Source: Cheiracanthium punctorium (taxonomy: Eukaryota; Arthropoda; Arachnida; Araneae; Cheiracanthiidae). Taken from it: a DNA stretch of 64,000 nt. The DNA is taken from assembly GCA_038373885.1 (NCBI GenBank), contig JAWZYV010012358.1, positions 236,147-300,146 of the forward strand, read 5' to 3'. Below are positions 1 through 12,600 of the stretch, one piece after another. Every line of letters begins with the position of its first letter. The first letter of the stretch is position 1. Below the pieces are notes generated by a model that saw nothing but the letters and a program-made list of their open reading frames with translations, did not search any database and was not told the DNA's origin. The translations under genes and the position numbers were made by a program.

Positions 1-110
1 CATGTTCAAATATTTTGTAACTTATAAGTGAAAAACACATTGTGAAGATAAGTATTACAATTTTTCAAACTTCATGCTTTTGGCTTATTCTATTCTTTTT
101 GCACAAGTAC

Positions 111-160
111 TTGACACTTAAAATCAAGAGCTTCGTCTTCGAATTCAATTTCCTCGGTGC
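111..160 (-). CDS. Possible further small exon on the BDP1 strand
   Basis: On the minus strand, AAATAAG is followed by GC and sixteen open codons reading TEEIEFEDEALDFKCQ, then a GTACTT donor. The acidic composition would suit a BDP1 linker, and the strand and order are right. The phase does not match direct joining to 3273-3633, since it would need an intervening exon, and the motif is short. Treat as a lead only. Confidence 0.2.
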
Positions 161-2549
161 CTTATTTGAAAAAAAAGAAGGATTGTTAATTAAAATTATA
201 ATAGATTTATAAAGTTTAAAAAAAATAAATACAGTTTATTAATACAGCTAAGTCCAAGATTAAGACTGAAAAATATCTGGAATATAGTATGAACAACAGT
301 AACAATTTTGTAGTTATATTAAACAAAATCCCTCATAAGCACTTCAATAACATTGTTAAATAGATATTATTTATATTAACTAAAGTAACTTTATATTGTT
401 CTGCGGAATTTTTCAAAAATCATTGAAAATTAAACAAGGCGATTTTGCTTACTTGGGTGTTTTAGTTCAATTGAGTCTAATTCTCGTGATTGATAGGATA
501 TTTATATATATAAAATAAGTCTGTTGTCTAATTATACAAATGATAAATTTTATTAGACTGCTTTTCATTTGTAAGTTTGTACTCATCGTAAAACAATTTA
601 TATAATATAGTTGAGACTGGGTTCAAAAGTAACACAGGCCAATTGTAATATTTCATATTTAATAACGTGATTTAATTTTTACAGATGTCAAGATATGGCA
701 GTATGGTACAGCACCCTCTAACATTTCAAGGATGAAAACTGAAAAGAAATTAGTTGAGATATATGCGTGCTATTATGGATAACGTTTTTTTTTTTTTTTT
801 TTTTTTTTTTTTTCCTTCTCTCAAGAGTCAAATATAGCTTCGTTAAGTTTTTGCTTCTAGCACGAAACATGTACTGCATAACTACTTAAGAGTGTATCAA
901 TTTCTCGTAGTTTTATTCATATTCTACTGTGTACGTTAGTTAATATTATTGCACATTTCAATGCAATCCAATAATAGCATCAAAACAGCATCATGGTACC
1001 AATTGTAACTAGAGATCGGATAGTGCGAATAACTGTAACATTTGTATCACTTCAAAAAAGACGGCACCCATGTGTATATAAAAGGTGAATACTAATATGA
1101 ATGCTTAAACTATTTTTCCGAGTACATTTTCGGGACCAGGTACGCAAATTTCGGTCAAAAAATCGATTATTATTTTTTTAGTGCATTAAATACTTATTTG
1201 ATCTTTCTAACGACATGTTACACTTGTTTATCTGAAAAACAGACGTATTAGAAATTTTTATATTTGCCTAAGGCACTTCATAGTTTATATGCCATCCAAA
1301 AATCTTTAAAACGGATTTTCTCAAAACTATGGATTTTACAGATTCGTGTTCCTTTTCCTCAATATATAATATACTTATGAACTTAATTTTTTCATGACAG
1401 ATATATCCTATCATATTACATACTTTAACATGACGGTTTGTTGACATATTGAGAATTATTCGTTTTAGGCAGCAATATTCTATCAAAAATGCAAATTTAA
1501 AAGTGATTTTCAGTAAAAAATTAATAATATTTTTTAATTGTTAGAAAAAACTGGCGGGTTAAAGTATGTAAAATATTTTATTCTAACTGCTGTTAAAATT
1601 TTGTACCATTATCTTTTACCCTTTCTGAGAAAAAGGTACATAAAGTTGATGAATTTAACACGGCGAAGATTATAACTCACACTAATCTGGTTAAATTCGT
1701 TTTACTTTAATCCAATAATTGAACTAACCTTCAATAAGGAACATTTAATAATTGAACGATAATTCCATAAGTTCACTACCACCACTATACTGAATTTGAT
1801 TTGGAGGGTCGGGGAAAGGATTATTTTTGCCGTTAAATTTTATGGGCTATACAGGTGAAAGGTTCAGCAAAACAAGATTATTTATGTCAAGGGGTAGAGA
1901 TTTGAGGAAGGGTTGTCTGTTCCTTTAACTAAAAATAAATAAGCAAAAATTATTCGGGTTTTTTTTATTTTTTTTTTCATTTATTTTCTACACATTCTAC
2001 CTTCCAGTATCAAGCCCTATTTCTCATCCAACCACCTCGGATAATAAAAAATATACAAAAACACCTCACATAGTAAAAAGTAGAAAGATTACGATACGAA
2101 AACTATCCTCTCATTAATTTTCGAAAAGTTACACTTTTTTAATTTGTATACGATCCCCGTACAGAAAATTCCCAGTTGGTAAGATGTGTCCCACACGCTA
2201 ATCAGGTGACATACAAAGTTTAAGGATTATATCCCAAGAAGTTTCCTAGAAATGAAGATAAATATAATGCTGACTTAAACCATATTTCAATGGCTCTCGA
2301 AGGAAAAAAAAATCACGTGGAACGATCGAATTTCAGGGATCCTGCGAAAATTACGAAAGAATTTTTTTTTTTTTCCACTCTATCAATAAATGGTACATTC
2401 AAAATCATGTATAGCCCCCGATGATCTTTCTTTAAAGATACCGCTGAGACGTTGTGTGATGGAAGGCTGAAATTTGGAGCATCACCTCATTAGTTAATGG
2501 GGCACATTTTACTAACTGGGAATTTTTCCTGCTGGGGTCGTGCACAAAT
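161..2549. other. A+T-rich stretch without recognised genes
   Basis: Probably BDP1 intron or downstream gene body. It holds a pure T run of 29 at 785-813 and other short homopolymers. The open frame at 1268-1486 (minus) shows no family motif. Confidence 0.5.
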
Positions 2550-3028
2550 TTAACCCTTTAACGCGCAGTGTTCCCGCTCTGGGAACACCAAACTCTGACG
2601 TTTTGACTGTTACCAGTCACGAAGAATAGATTTGATTTCTATAAAAATAGTTGCGGGTGACATACCTCCACGAGAATCCTTCATTTTTTAGCACGTCATT
2701 TCTCGTAAAAAAATTGTCACGATTATTTTTAACAGAACTGACACTGCTGAAAAATGGAAAAATACGAGAACAGCTGGATAGATTGCCCAATGCTGAAAAA
2801 AGGGCAGGCGTTGCCATCGCTCGACTTAACTACCAGCAAGATGGCGGACGATCGAAACGTTCATCGCGTGACACAGATCTAGAGACCCTTCGTCAAAAAA
2901 GGGTCTCTAGATCTGTGGCACGCGAAGAATGTTTCGATCGTCCGCCATCTTGATGGTAGTTAAGTCGAGCGATGGCAACGGCTACCCTTTTTTCAGCATT
3001 GGGAAAGGGTTGTGTCTCAAAGGGTTAA
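2550..3028 (+). mobile_element. TTAA-flanked foldback element (piggyBac-like MITE), copy 1
   Basis: TTAA at 2550-2553 is followed by CCCTTTAACGCGCAG, and the right end is AAAGGG followed by TTAA at 3025-3028. TTAA target duplication with CCC-starting ends is typical of piggyBac elements (established), so assignment to that group is inference. A subterminal GTTCCC-GCTCT-GGGAAC hairpin sits at 2570-2587. The right half is an inverted copy of internal sequence: arms 2786-2888 and 2901-3003 are near-identical reverse complements with a 12-nt spacer. Related copies lie at 29735, 31160, 31776 and 46880. Confidence 0.72.
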
Positions 3029-3272
3029 AAAGTGTCCCTTTTTGCATTTGAACAAGTCAAAAAATACTTTTCTTAGTGCAGCATTTTTTTCCGACCTTAT
3101 TTTGAACATTTTTTCAATTTACACTGCCCACATATCTCTAATATATAAACAATTAAAAACCGTTACCACCTTTTTGGGACACCCTGTATATGCATAGGGA
3201 GGCATATAAGTTACATCCAAGAAATTTATCAAAGATTTTTCTTAAAAAAAAAAAAAAAACTACCAACATTAC

Positions 3273-3633
3273 CCTTTCTTTTTACACTGGCGAATGTCAG
3301 CTGTGACACTTTCCTTGCAATGAAGTGGTTTCGTCCATACTTGTCTCTTCTGTTCTGTTTCTGAGGCATTATCTAACGCAGGATTTTTAGCATCTTCTCT
3401 TGAATTTAGTTCATTAAATATACTTTTTGGATTATTTTTAGCAAACTCATTTAAAGAATCAGCATTAAATGCATGTTTTTCAAACATAGCTCTTTCCATG
3501 CGATCTGGGTCCGAACTTAATTCATACTCGAATTTATGCTTTAACGTATTTCGACTTCTATTGGAAAACAGTTGCTCCATCATGTCAAAATCAGACCCCA
3601 CTAGGCTTACGGCTTTGTAGAATTTTTCTGTCT
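3273..3633 (-). CDS. BDP1: BDP1 exon: SANT/Myb-like domain
   Basis: The acceptor ATGCATTTCAG lies just before 3633 and the exon is 361 nt in frame, with an AAGG|GTAATG donor after 3273. It encodes TEKFYKAVSLVGSDFDMM, EQLFSNRSRNTLKHKFEYEL and SSDPDRMERAMFEKHAF. That is the SANT domain with the BDP1 hallmark GxDFxxMxQLFxxRxRxxxKxKFxxE. A Lys/Asn/Glu-rich, probably disordered tail ends at CKKKG. In BDP1 this region contributes to contacts in the TFIIIB-DNA complex (family knowledge). The intron separating it from the preceding exon is 7,006 nt. An unrelated repeat (3650-4312) starts within about 20 bp upstream of the acceptor. Confidence 0.87.
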
Positions 3634-6600
3634 CTGAAATGCATACAACGTATATTAATGACTATGCCATTTTATCTCTCAATATCTTTTATTGAAAAAT
3701 CTGTCTCAAAAATGTGACATAAGACAGCGACATAAGAATGCGACATAAACGTATGCGACATAATTTGACATGTATTTAAATACTATTAGTTCATAACAGC
3801 TTTAATCAATTGTTACAACATTTCGTAAGCTGTAGAATATGCTTCACATGTATTTTTAATGACTATGTCATTTTATCTCTCAACGCCCTTTATTGTAAAA
3901 TGTGTCCCAAAAATGCGACATAAAAGTATGCGACAGAATTTTACATGTATTTAAATGCTATTAGTTTACAACAGCTTTAATCTATTGTTACAATATTTCG
4001 TAAGCTGTAGAATATGCTTCACATGCATTTTTTACATATATTTAAATACTATTAGTTCACAGCAGCTTTAATCTATTGTTACAATATTTCGTCAGCTGTA
4101 GACTATGCATCACATGTATTCTTCTATAAATAGGTTACACTCATAAAAATTTCAACATAGGGTTACCAGGCAAAATACGCGAAAGATGAGCGATAAAATG
4201 ACAAAGTCAATTAATATCGTTTTAATATGGAAAATAATGAAACTAAAAAATCAGGGGGGTTTAGGGGGATCTCCCCCTGTCGAGGCTCGAACAGCCTAGT
4301 TTTATATATATATATCATGTATACAGACACACACACACACATACATATAGGGGAAGGTGGCCCAAAATGATCCCCTTAAGGTTAAAACTTGTATAGAATA
4401 ACATAAATGTTTAAGTAAAACTTTGACCTTTTGCTAGCATATTTTACACTATATTTTGCATCATAAACACATTTTAATACTATCTTAAAATCAAACTGAT
4501 TGATGAAGAAAAACGAATTTTTTCAAAGTATGTAAAGTATAATTTTACCCTCAACACAAAATGATCCTTTGAAGTAATTTTAAATTGTGTTTTATCGCTA
4601 AATGAAAGATGTAAAAGTAATTATGACTATACATTAAGTTGAATAAATTGTACAATCATGCAGTATGAGTGATTTATGAAAATTTTAAAATAAAAATGTG
4701 TCACAAACGATAAAATGGAATATTTTAAAATTTTAATTTAAAAATTGTGACCTAGAATAAACGCAGAAATAAATTCAATAATGTAATGGGGAGTCCCGCA
4801 TTTTGAGAACAAATAAAGGGCTGTTATGACGTCTAGGACTTGAGTTTGTTCAGTCGAGCAGTCATTTTACCTGGTAATATGGATTCCCACTTTAGGTCAT
4901 AATACTGGAACACGCCAAGAAACATAACAAACTTAGCAAGTGTAATTCACATCTAAAAACATACTCTATTCAATAAACCAAGTCATATTTCTCCATATTA
5001 AGGACTGTTTTTCTAAATAAAAGGTAAATTTAGAGTCTTACCTCAGAAGAGATATGATAAAACCCAGATTTATTAAAAATTCTACTCTAATATCACAGAT
5101 GGTTACAAAAGAGTTGCTGTGACGTCACGGAGGGACAGATTTGTCACAGGACTGTCACATGCAAGTCACATTGTGAGTTGTGACTAATGTGACTCCACTG
5201 TGTGGTCACTGCGAAGTTTATTTGTGAAGAGTCACCAGGTGACGTCGCTGTGAAGTCACCTTGTGAGTAGTATGTGATCGATCGCTTAGTGACTCCACTG
5301 TAAAGTCACTAAGCGACCGATCAGATACACATCATCATCACAAAAAATCACTGCTGATTTTTAGGACTTCAAAATGACGTCAAACTTGCCGTTTGTTGTG
5401 ACTTTAGAAACAAACTTATTTTTACTAACATTTTGTAGTATTTTCTTTCGTCAAATATTTTATGAATAAATCCGAAAATGATAATGAGTATTTGACTACC
5501 ATCTCGCGGTTATTAAGTAATGGAATGTAGTTGAATTTATTAATTTTAAAAATAAGTTATTTCGTTTAAACAAAAGAATATTTTTTCTAAAAATATTATT
5601 CTGGAAAATAGGAATATTAAAGGAATATATTAGGAAAATAGGAAAAATATTCTGAAAAATTTCTAAAAATACTATTCTAAAAATATTATTCTGAAAACTA
5701 AGTATATGTGCGTAAAGTTGAAAATCCCCTTTCATATCCCCGTGGTATGTATATTTCAGTACCATATATGCGTTTCCATTCCGGAGTAGGGGGGGGGGTT
5801 GACGATCTGGTATTTTAAACCTTATTCTTACTAAATACAAATGTCTTAAACTTCAATGTTTTTTTTTTTTAATAATTGCTTTAAATTTTCGGAGGGAGCC
5901 TGGGATTCCTCCCCCTCCCTTCAAATACGCCCATGGTAAGTTTGAGAGTTCTCCTAGGAAAATTTTGAGATTAAGCTACAGGTCTAAGCCAAACATTTCT
6001 TATTTACTTCATCTAATGCATGTTTTTCTAATTGATTTTATTCATTTTTATATGTAATCACATTCAGGCAAAATATCGAAAAAAAAACTTACTCCTCATA
6101 CCTTTATATATGTACATATACGAAATATGTATGTAATATATCAAACCTCGTAAATACGAGGTGTCCTCCAATGCTAGAAGGAAAAAATAGTACCATTAGC
6201 AGTCTCTCCAACATAAAAAAGTAACCAGTGTAGTAGCCATTTTCTTAATTTTAGTTGCCAGAAGAGTAGAATTTTTGCATGATTTTGTAGTTACGAAATA
6301 AGCATACGCCATTCAGCTTCATTTAAGGAATGAATAAAATGAAGAATTACTGTGTTTACTTGAGTAATAGTCGCCCTCGCATAATAGTAGCATCCCCGTT
6401 ATGAAGCATAAAAAATCGTCAAAGAATTCCTCACATAAAGTGGCAGTCACATATTTGACCCTCATTTATGTCTATAAGAATATTAGTATAAAAAGAAAAT
6501 ATCTCTTTTTTGTGTGCATGACGAAAAGATTATTTAATGTACGGCAGATACTCTGAAATTAGTTGTTAAGTTAGAAATTTTATTAAAATATCTGTACTGT

Positions 6601-9600
6601 TTTAGCTTTAGAGTGTACAAATATTATATAGTAGATTTTCCCGCATAATAGTCGCACCTAGAGTTTCACCATGAAAAATTGGCAAAAAAAAGGGCGGCTA
6701 TTACGCGAGTAATTGGAAATCTGACTTACGGCCAATTATCTAAGCTAGAGATTTAGGGCGAGAGTGGGACTGCTCTCCATGGTGGACTTTCTAAAGGGTA
6801 CTAACCCTTATTTACGTGAAGTTTGAGAAAAACCACGGAAAAATCCAAACGGTTAAGTCGGCGGACGCGACCTCGTTTCGTCTCCCAGCACAAAGCGCCA
6901 GCGCTATGCCACTGGTGGGGCTATGTGGAGTAAACATGGTACAAAACTTCATGCGTATTATCAACAGAGCATATAGTACATTTATTTTCATAGAACAATT
7001 AAAAAAAATAGATTAGAATATTTATGAACGACCAATAGAGCAAATTTGAAAAGAAAAGGGAGTTGACAAAAACCTAAATCTGATTTTAAAATTAGTCGCC
7101 TGGAGAAAGGTACAAATGGCCAAAAACTTGAAGATAGTATGAAATGGCGTTTTTTTTTTATTAAAAAAAAATCGGCCAAGTCACCAAATCTTTAAATTAG
7201 TAGCAAAAGTGTCCTTTTTAATCATCGGTAGACACCTTGTAAATATGTAGCACTTTATAAATTTATTTCATAACAGAAGGGAAAAAAATCAATAATTCCA
7301 TTACCCTTTCCGAATGAATAATTCAATAAAACAGTGCATTATCTCCTTAAATTAATTTATAAAAAATATTTTCAAGATTTTTAATTTATATTTATTAACT
7401 AGCTGAAGTACCCGTCCTCGACGGGTTAGTGAATGAAAATTTCCAAAAAGCAAGAACTTTCATCAGCATTGTAGGAGTACACAGAATGGATGTAGTATGT
7501 TGCCAAAGTAAAGAAAGCGAAGTTATAATTTGCATGTATTGTTAAAATATTACAGGTTAGAGTGTAACTAAGTAATATCATTTCATTCGCTTTAGTCGTA
7601 ATTCTGTGATGCGCGAACGAATATTTACGCATATTGAAATAATTTTCGCAAAATATTAAAATTTAATCAACATTTTTTGAAAAATTTGAAGCCTAGAATT
7701 TAAGTTGAGTGACAACCTATCATGTCACCCAAATTCGTTTCATTCCCTGCAGTCTTTATTTCGTGATGCTGGAACAAATTTTCAGCATTTTAAAACGATT
7801 TTCGAAAAATCTCAAAATGTAAGCAAAATATTTTTAAAATTCAACGCCTATAAATTAAGATTAGCAACTACCTACCATATCACTCAATTTCGTATCATTC
7901 GTATTAGTCGTTATTACTTGATGTTTGAAGAAATATAAACGTATTTTGAAAGAATTTTCACAAAGTCTCAAAATCTAATAAAAATGTTTAAAAATTGGAC
8001 TCCTATAGTTTATGTTGAGCAACCATCTATCGTGTGACCAAATTTCATATCATTCGCTTTAGTCGTTATTACGTAATACGGGAACAAAGATTCACTCAGT
8101 TTTGAACGATTTTCACAAAATCTCGAAATCTGATGGATTTTTTTTTTAATTAGATGCTTATAGTTTAAGGTGAGTGACAACCTATCATTTCACCAAATAT
8201 CATTTTTTCACCTTTGCAGTTAATACGTGATGTGCGAACACAAATTTACGCAGTTTGAAATGATTTTCTCAAATTTTCAAAATTAAATCAAGATTTATTA
8301 AAAATTCGACGCCTATGTTTTAAGTTGAGTGACCACCTATCATGTCACTCAATTTCATATCATTCGCTTCATTCGTTTTTACGTGATGCTTGAACACAAA
8401 TTTACGCAGTTTGAAAGGATTTTCGCAAAATCTCAAAATCCAATCAAGATTTTTTTTAAATTGGACGCCTATGTTTTAAGTTGAGTGACCACCTATCATG
8501 ACACCCAATTTCACATCATTCGCTTCAGTCGTTTTTGCGTGATGCTTGAACACAAATTTACGCAGTTTGAAACGATTTTCCCAAAATCTGAAAATCTAAT
8601 CAAGATTTTTTAAAAATTCGACGCCTATGTTTTAAGTTGAGTGACCACCTATCATGACACCCAATTTCATATCATTCGCTTCAGTCGTTTTTACGTGATG
8701 CTTGAACACAAATTTATGCAGTTTGAAACGATTTTCGCAAAATCTGAAAATCTAATCAAGATTTTTTTTAAATTCGACGCCTATGTTTTAAGTTGAGTGA
8801 CCACCTATCATGTCACTCAATTTCATATCATTCGCTTCCTTCGTTTTTACGTGATGCTTGAACACAAATTTACGCAGTTTGAAAGGATTTTCGCAAAATC
8901 TCAAAATCCAATCAAGATTTTTTTTAAATTGGACGCCTTTGTTTTAAGTTGAGTGACCACCTATCATGACACCCAATTTCATATCATTCGCTTCAGTCGT
9001 TTTTACGTGATGCTTAAACAAAAAAAGCGTCACGGACAGAATGACAGAATGACAGACAGACAAACTTTTTTTTGAGGGTCGCATCGGATTCCCGGGTGCT
9101 TGAAACGGATAGAAATCGCAAAATTTTTGAATTCCGAGAAATGTACAGACAAAAGTCTAATTTTATTTATGTAGATTATGGTATCTACCCTCTACTGAAA
9201 AATTCTCCAGAAAAACTTTAGTTTTCAAAACTAACTCTTGCAGTCCGTTTAGCGAGTAGTCTGAGCGAGATGATAACGGCTGGGTACGAAAACAGTTCTT
9301 CGAATGTTGGGTAACGGGACGTTACCTTCCGTACGAGGTTTGGTGCTGCCATCTGGTTTGTGTTTTAGGAAATTATTTTAACCCGAAATTTTTCTTTGTT
9401 GCACTAGGGTCACATTGCAACTACAGTGAAGGGTAGCATTGTGTATACACCGCGGACAGACATAGTAATCTTATAGCGACTCTACTGAACAGTCGCGGCG
9501 ACTGTTTGTAACTCTATTGTGACTGTATTGCGTGGTCGCATTACAGTCACAGGGGATGGTCGTTTTATTAGGGTACTCAGACACGTAATACACGATCACT

Positions 9601-12600
9601 TACATACTGCCTTTTCATCTTTTTGACTTGGTACAACTACTTTATGTGTTATCTGGTAGGTAGCGCTGTCTGTATTTAAGAAAACATATGTGGATCGTTT
9701 TCCGCTAGGATCATTTTGGGTCCTATATATGTATACTTGGCCTACACTATATACAATAATCATATGAAATAAAACATAATGCGATACAGAATTTTTTAGT
9801 GTATTCAAATCACAAAGTGCAATCTATTTTCTATGTGAGATATATTTTAGTTAGGTGTAAAATTCTGTGAAAACTGGTGGTGGATTGACTGACATTTATG
9901 GCTCACACTCTAGTTAAAAACAATTTCTTCATTTTTATTATACCACGCGTACATTGTCAGGATTTTTGCACTTGACAGCTTATTATTATTGTTTGCTGAC
10001 ATAGATTTATCGGTTGAAAACTTTTAAAGAGAGAAATAATGGAATACAAAATATTTCATATTTTTAAATTTTTAAAATGTGATAAAACACCATCAAAATT
10101 TCACTGACAGTTTCAGATATATTACTATTGCTCAATTATAGAAAAAAAGAGTATTGTATGATTAAAAAAAAATCTGACATCACTAAGTCCATTCAAATTA
10201 AAACCCAATGATGGGTAAATTGGAAAGAACACATCAAGTGCCAAATAGTGCTGAAAGAACTAGCAATCTTTTAATATTCTTAATAAAACTTAGAGTAAAT
10301 TGGTTTGAAAAAAATGGGAAAATTAATGCATACACTTTTATGATCTAGAACAATGTTCAGGAAACGGTGCCGTTTCGCAAGGTTTTACTGCCGGTCCACT
10401 TACGTCAAATGTATTAAAAAGTAATAGACAACAAATGTTTCATAAACTAAACACTATATTTGAATAACGCTTGATTTAATAAATAAAATAGATAATAACA
10501 TTATAGATATTAATATTTGCTAAAGCTGGCCAGTGAAATATTTTTCCTATTTTTTCCAGTCCGCCGATGTAAACAAATTGAGAAACATTGATCTAGAATA
10601 ATTTTTAACAAAGGAATATTCAATATGTTAAAGTTTAACCTTCTTCATTCCAGAATTTTTTCTGATGCGTCATCATAAATGAAGAATAAGTAGCATTACA
10701 CAATTTATAGAATGCATTTTTAGTGATGGGACTGAGTTTGTTGAAATTTATTTGACCGTCTTCTGAAATTGGAAGTGCTATCTTGCTTTCAGAGCTACTC
10801 TCTGCATCATCATCTAGGAACACCTCTTCGGTATCACTAAATAAAATTTAAGTACACGCTGTTACAATATAAAGCAGTTCATGAAAGATTAGCTGTGCTA
10901 TAAATTTAACTATTAACCAAGAAGGAAGTCTAAATCAAGTATTCAAGGACAAATCATTGCTTCAAATGCATTAACTATTAAAAATTGACACTTTTGCTTT
11001 ATTTGAAACGTTTTAAAAATGAAAGCCCAAACTTTCTTGAGATCTTTGGCTTCTTGAAAATTACTTGATCTTCTCTAAAAATTTTAAGTATTGTCACTGA
11101 GCTTTGAGAGCTATTTCCTGGATTACCCGATAAGCACCCCTTCTTAGTATACTTGAAGAAAATTAAATAAAACCCGCTAAAATATAAGACAGTTAATGTA
11201 AAATTTTAATTAATTTATCAGTTAAGTAAGAAAAGGGTCTAAATAGATTAATAAGAAAAAATACATCATGCCAAAGGCATCAAGTATGAAGAAAAGAAAA
11301 GAAAATACTTTGATGTCATTGCTTTATTTGAAGAGTTCCCAAAATGAAAGTCCAAACCTTCTTGACCTCTTTGGCTCGTTGAGGTTTCACCTTCTTTGGA
11401 AATTGTAAGTTTTGATACTGAGCTTTGAGGGCTACTTTCTGGTTTATCGGATAGGCACTCTTTCGTAGTATTCCTAAGGAAGAATAAAGTACAACTTGCT
11501 AAAATATAAGGCAGTTAATGTTAAAACTTCAATACTAACGTAAGAAAAAATACATCAGCCATAAGCATCAAGTTTGAGAAAAGAGAAGAAAATCTTTTGA
11601 TGCCATTAATTCATTTGAAGAGTTCTCAAAATGAAAGTCCAAACCTTCGTGATTTCTTTGGCTTCTTGCAAATTATTTCATCTTCTTTAGAAATTGTATG
11701 TTTTGACACTGAGCTTTGGGAACTACTTCCTGGATTATCGGATATGCACTCCTTCCTAGTATTCCTAAGGAAGATTAAAGTACAACTCGCTAAAATATAA
11801 GACAGTCAATTAAAAGTTCAACACTAACGTAAGAAAAAATGGATCACGTCATAAGCATCAAGTATGAAAAAAGAAAACAAAAGATTTAATGCCATTCATT
11901 CATTTGAAGAGTTCTCAAAATGAAAGTCCAAACCTTCTCGACCTCTTTGGCTTGTTGAGAATTATTTCACTTTCACTAGAAATTATAAGTTTTGGTACTA
12001 AGCTTTGAGAGCTACTTGCTAGATTATCAGATAGGCACTTCTTTCTAGTATACCTAAGGAAGATTAAAGTACGACTCGCTAAAGTATAAGACAGTTAATG
12101 TAAAATTTCAATAGATTTATTTATCAGTTAATTAAGAAAAGTGTATAAATAAATTAATAAGAAATAGTACATCATGACAAAAGCATCAAGTATAAACAAA
12201 GTAATGTATATAAAAAAAAAGTAAAAAAAAATTAAGTCAATTCCTACTTAGGTCAACAAAGAAAAGTTTTATTTTAGTTACTTTTTATTAAATTTAAATC
12301 ATAACATTTATTTAATGAATTAACACTTGAGCAATCTATTTGAATTTGAGTGGATGAATAAAAAGTATTTTATTAACGACTGCAAATTTGAATAAGATAT
12401 ATAAATAAAACTCGGATATTCGAGCCTCGTCAGGGGGAGATCTCTCTGAACAACCCTAATTTTTTAGTTTCATTATTGCCATATAATAATAGATTAACAA
12501 TAGATTAAAGCTGTTGTGAACTAATAGTATTTAAATACATGTAAAAAATACATATGAAGCATATTCCACAGCTTACGAAATATTGTAATAATAGATTAAA

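Larger units (their letters stand above)
10870..12200 (-). repeat. Tandem duplication of an exon-plus-intron unit of about 290 bp within BDP1
   Basis: Four head-to-tail units carry exon copies A-D. Exon spacing is 325, 287 and 289 bp. Flanking intron sequence is repeated too, for example CAAAATGAAAGTCCAAACC, GCTAAAATATAAG and AAGCATCAAGTAT. A fifth unit (14160-14570) has been separated by later insertions. Confidence 0.8.

Noticed and set aside
2617..2953. Opposed 66- and 100-codon frames
   Set aside because: Both fall wholly inside the TTAA foldback element and mirror each other through its palindrome; neither has independent support as a gene.
5496..5840. 114-codon minus-strand frame
   Set aside because: Dominated by repeats of AAATATTATTCT-like words (FQNNIFR), so the frame is a by-product of low complexity.
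9604..9722. Minus-strand exon-like interval (RTQNDPSGKR...KDEKAV) with TATATAG acceptor and GTAAGT donor
   Set aside because: It lies inside the intron that cleanly splits the SANT domain, its phase does not fit BDP1, and the start resembles the CCCAAAATGATCC words also found at 4360, so it is more likely repeat-derived.
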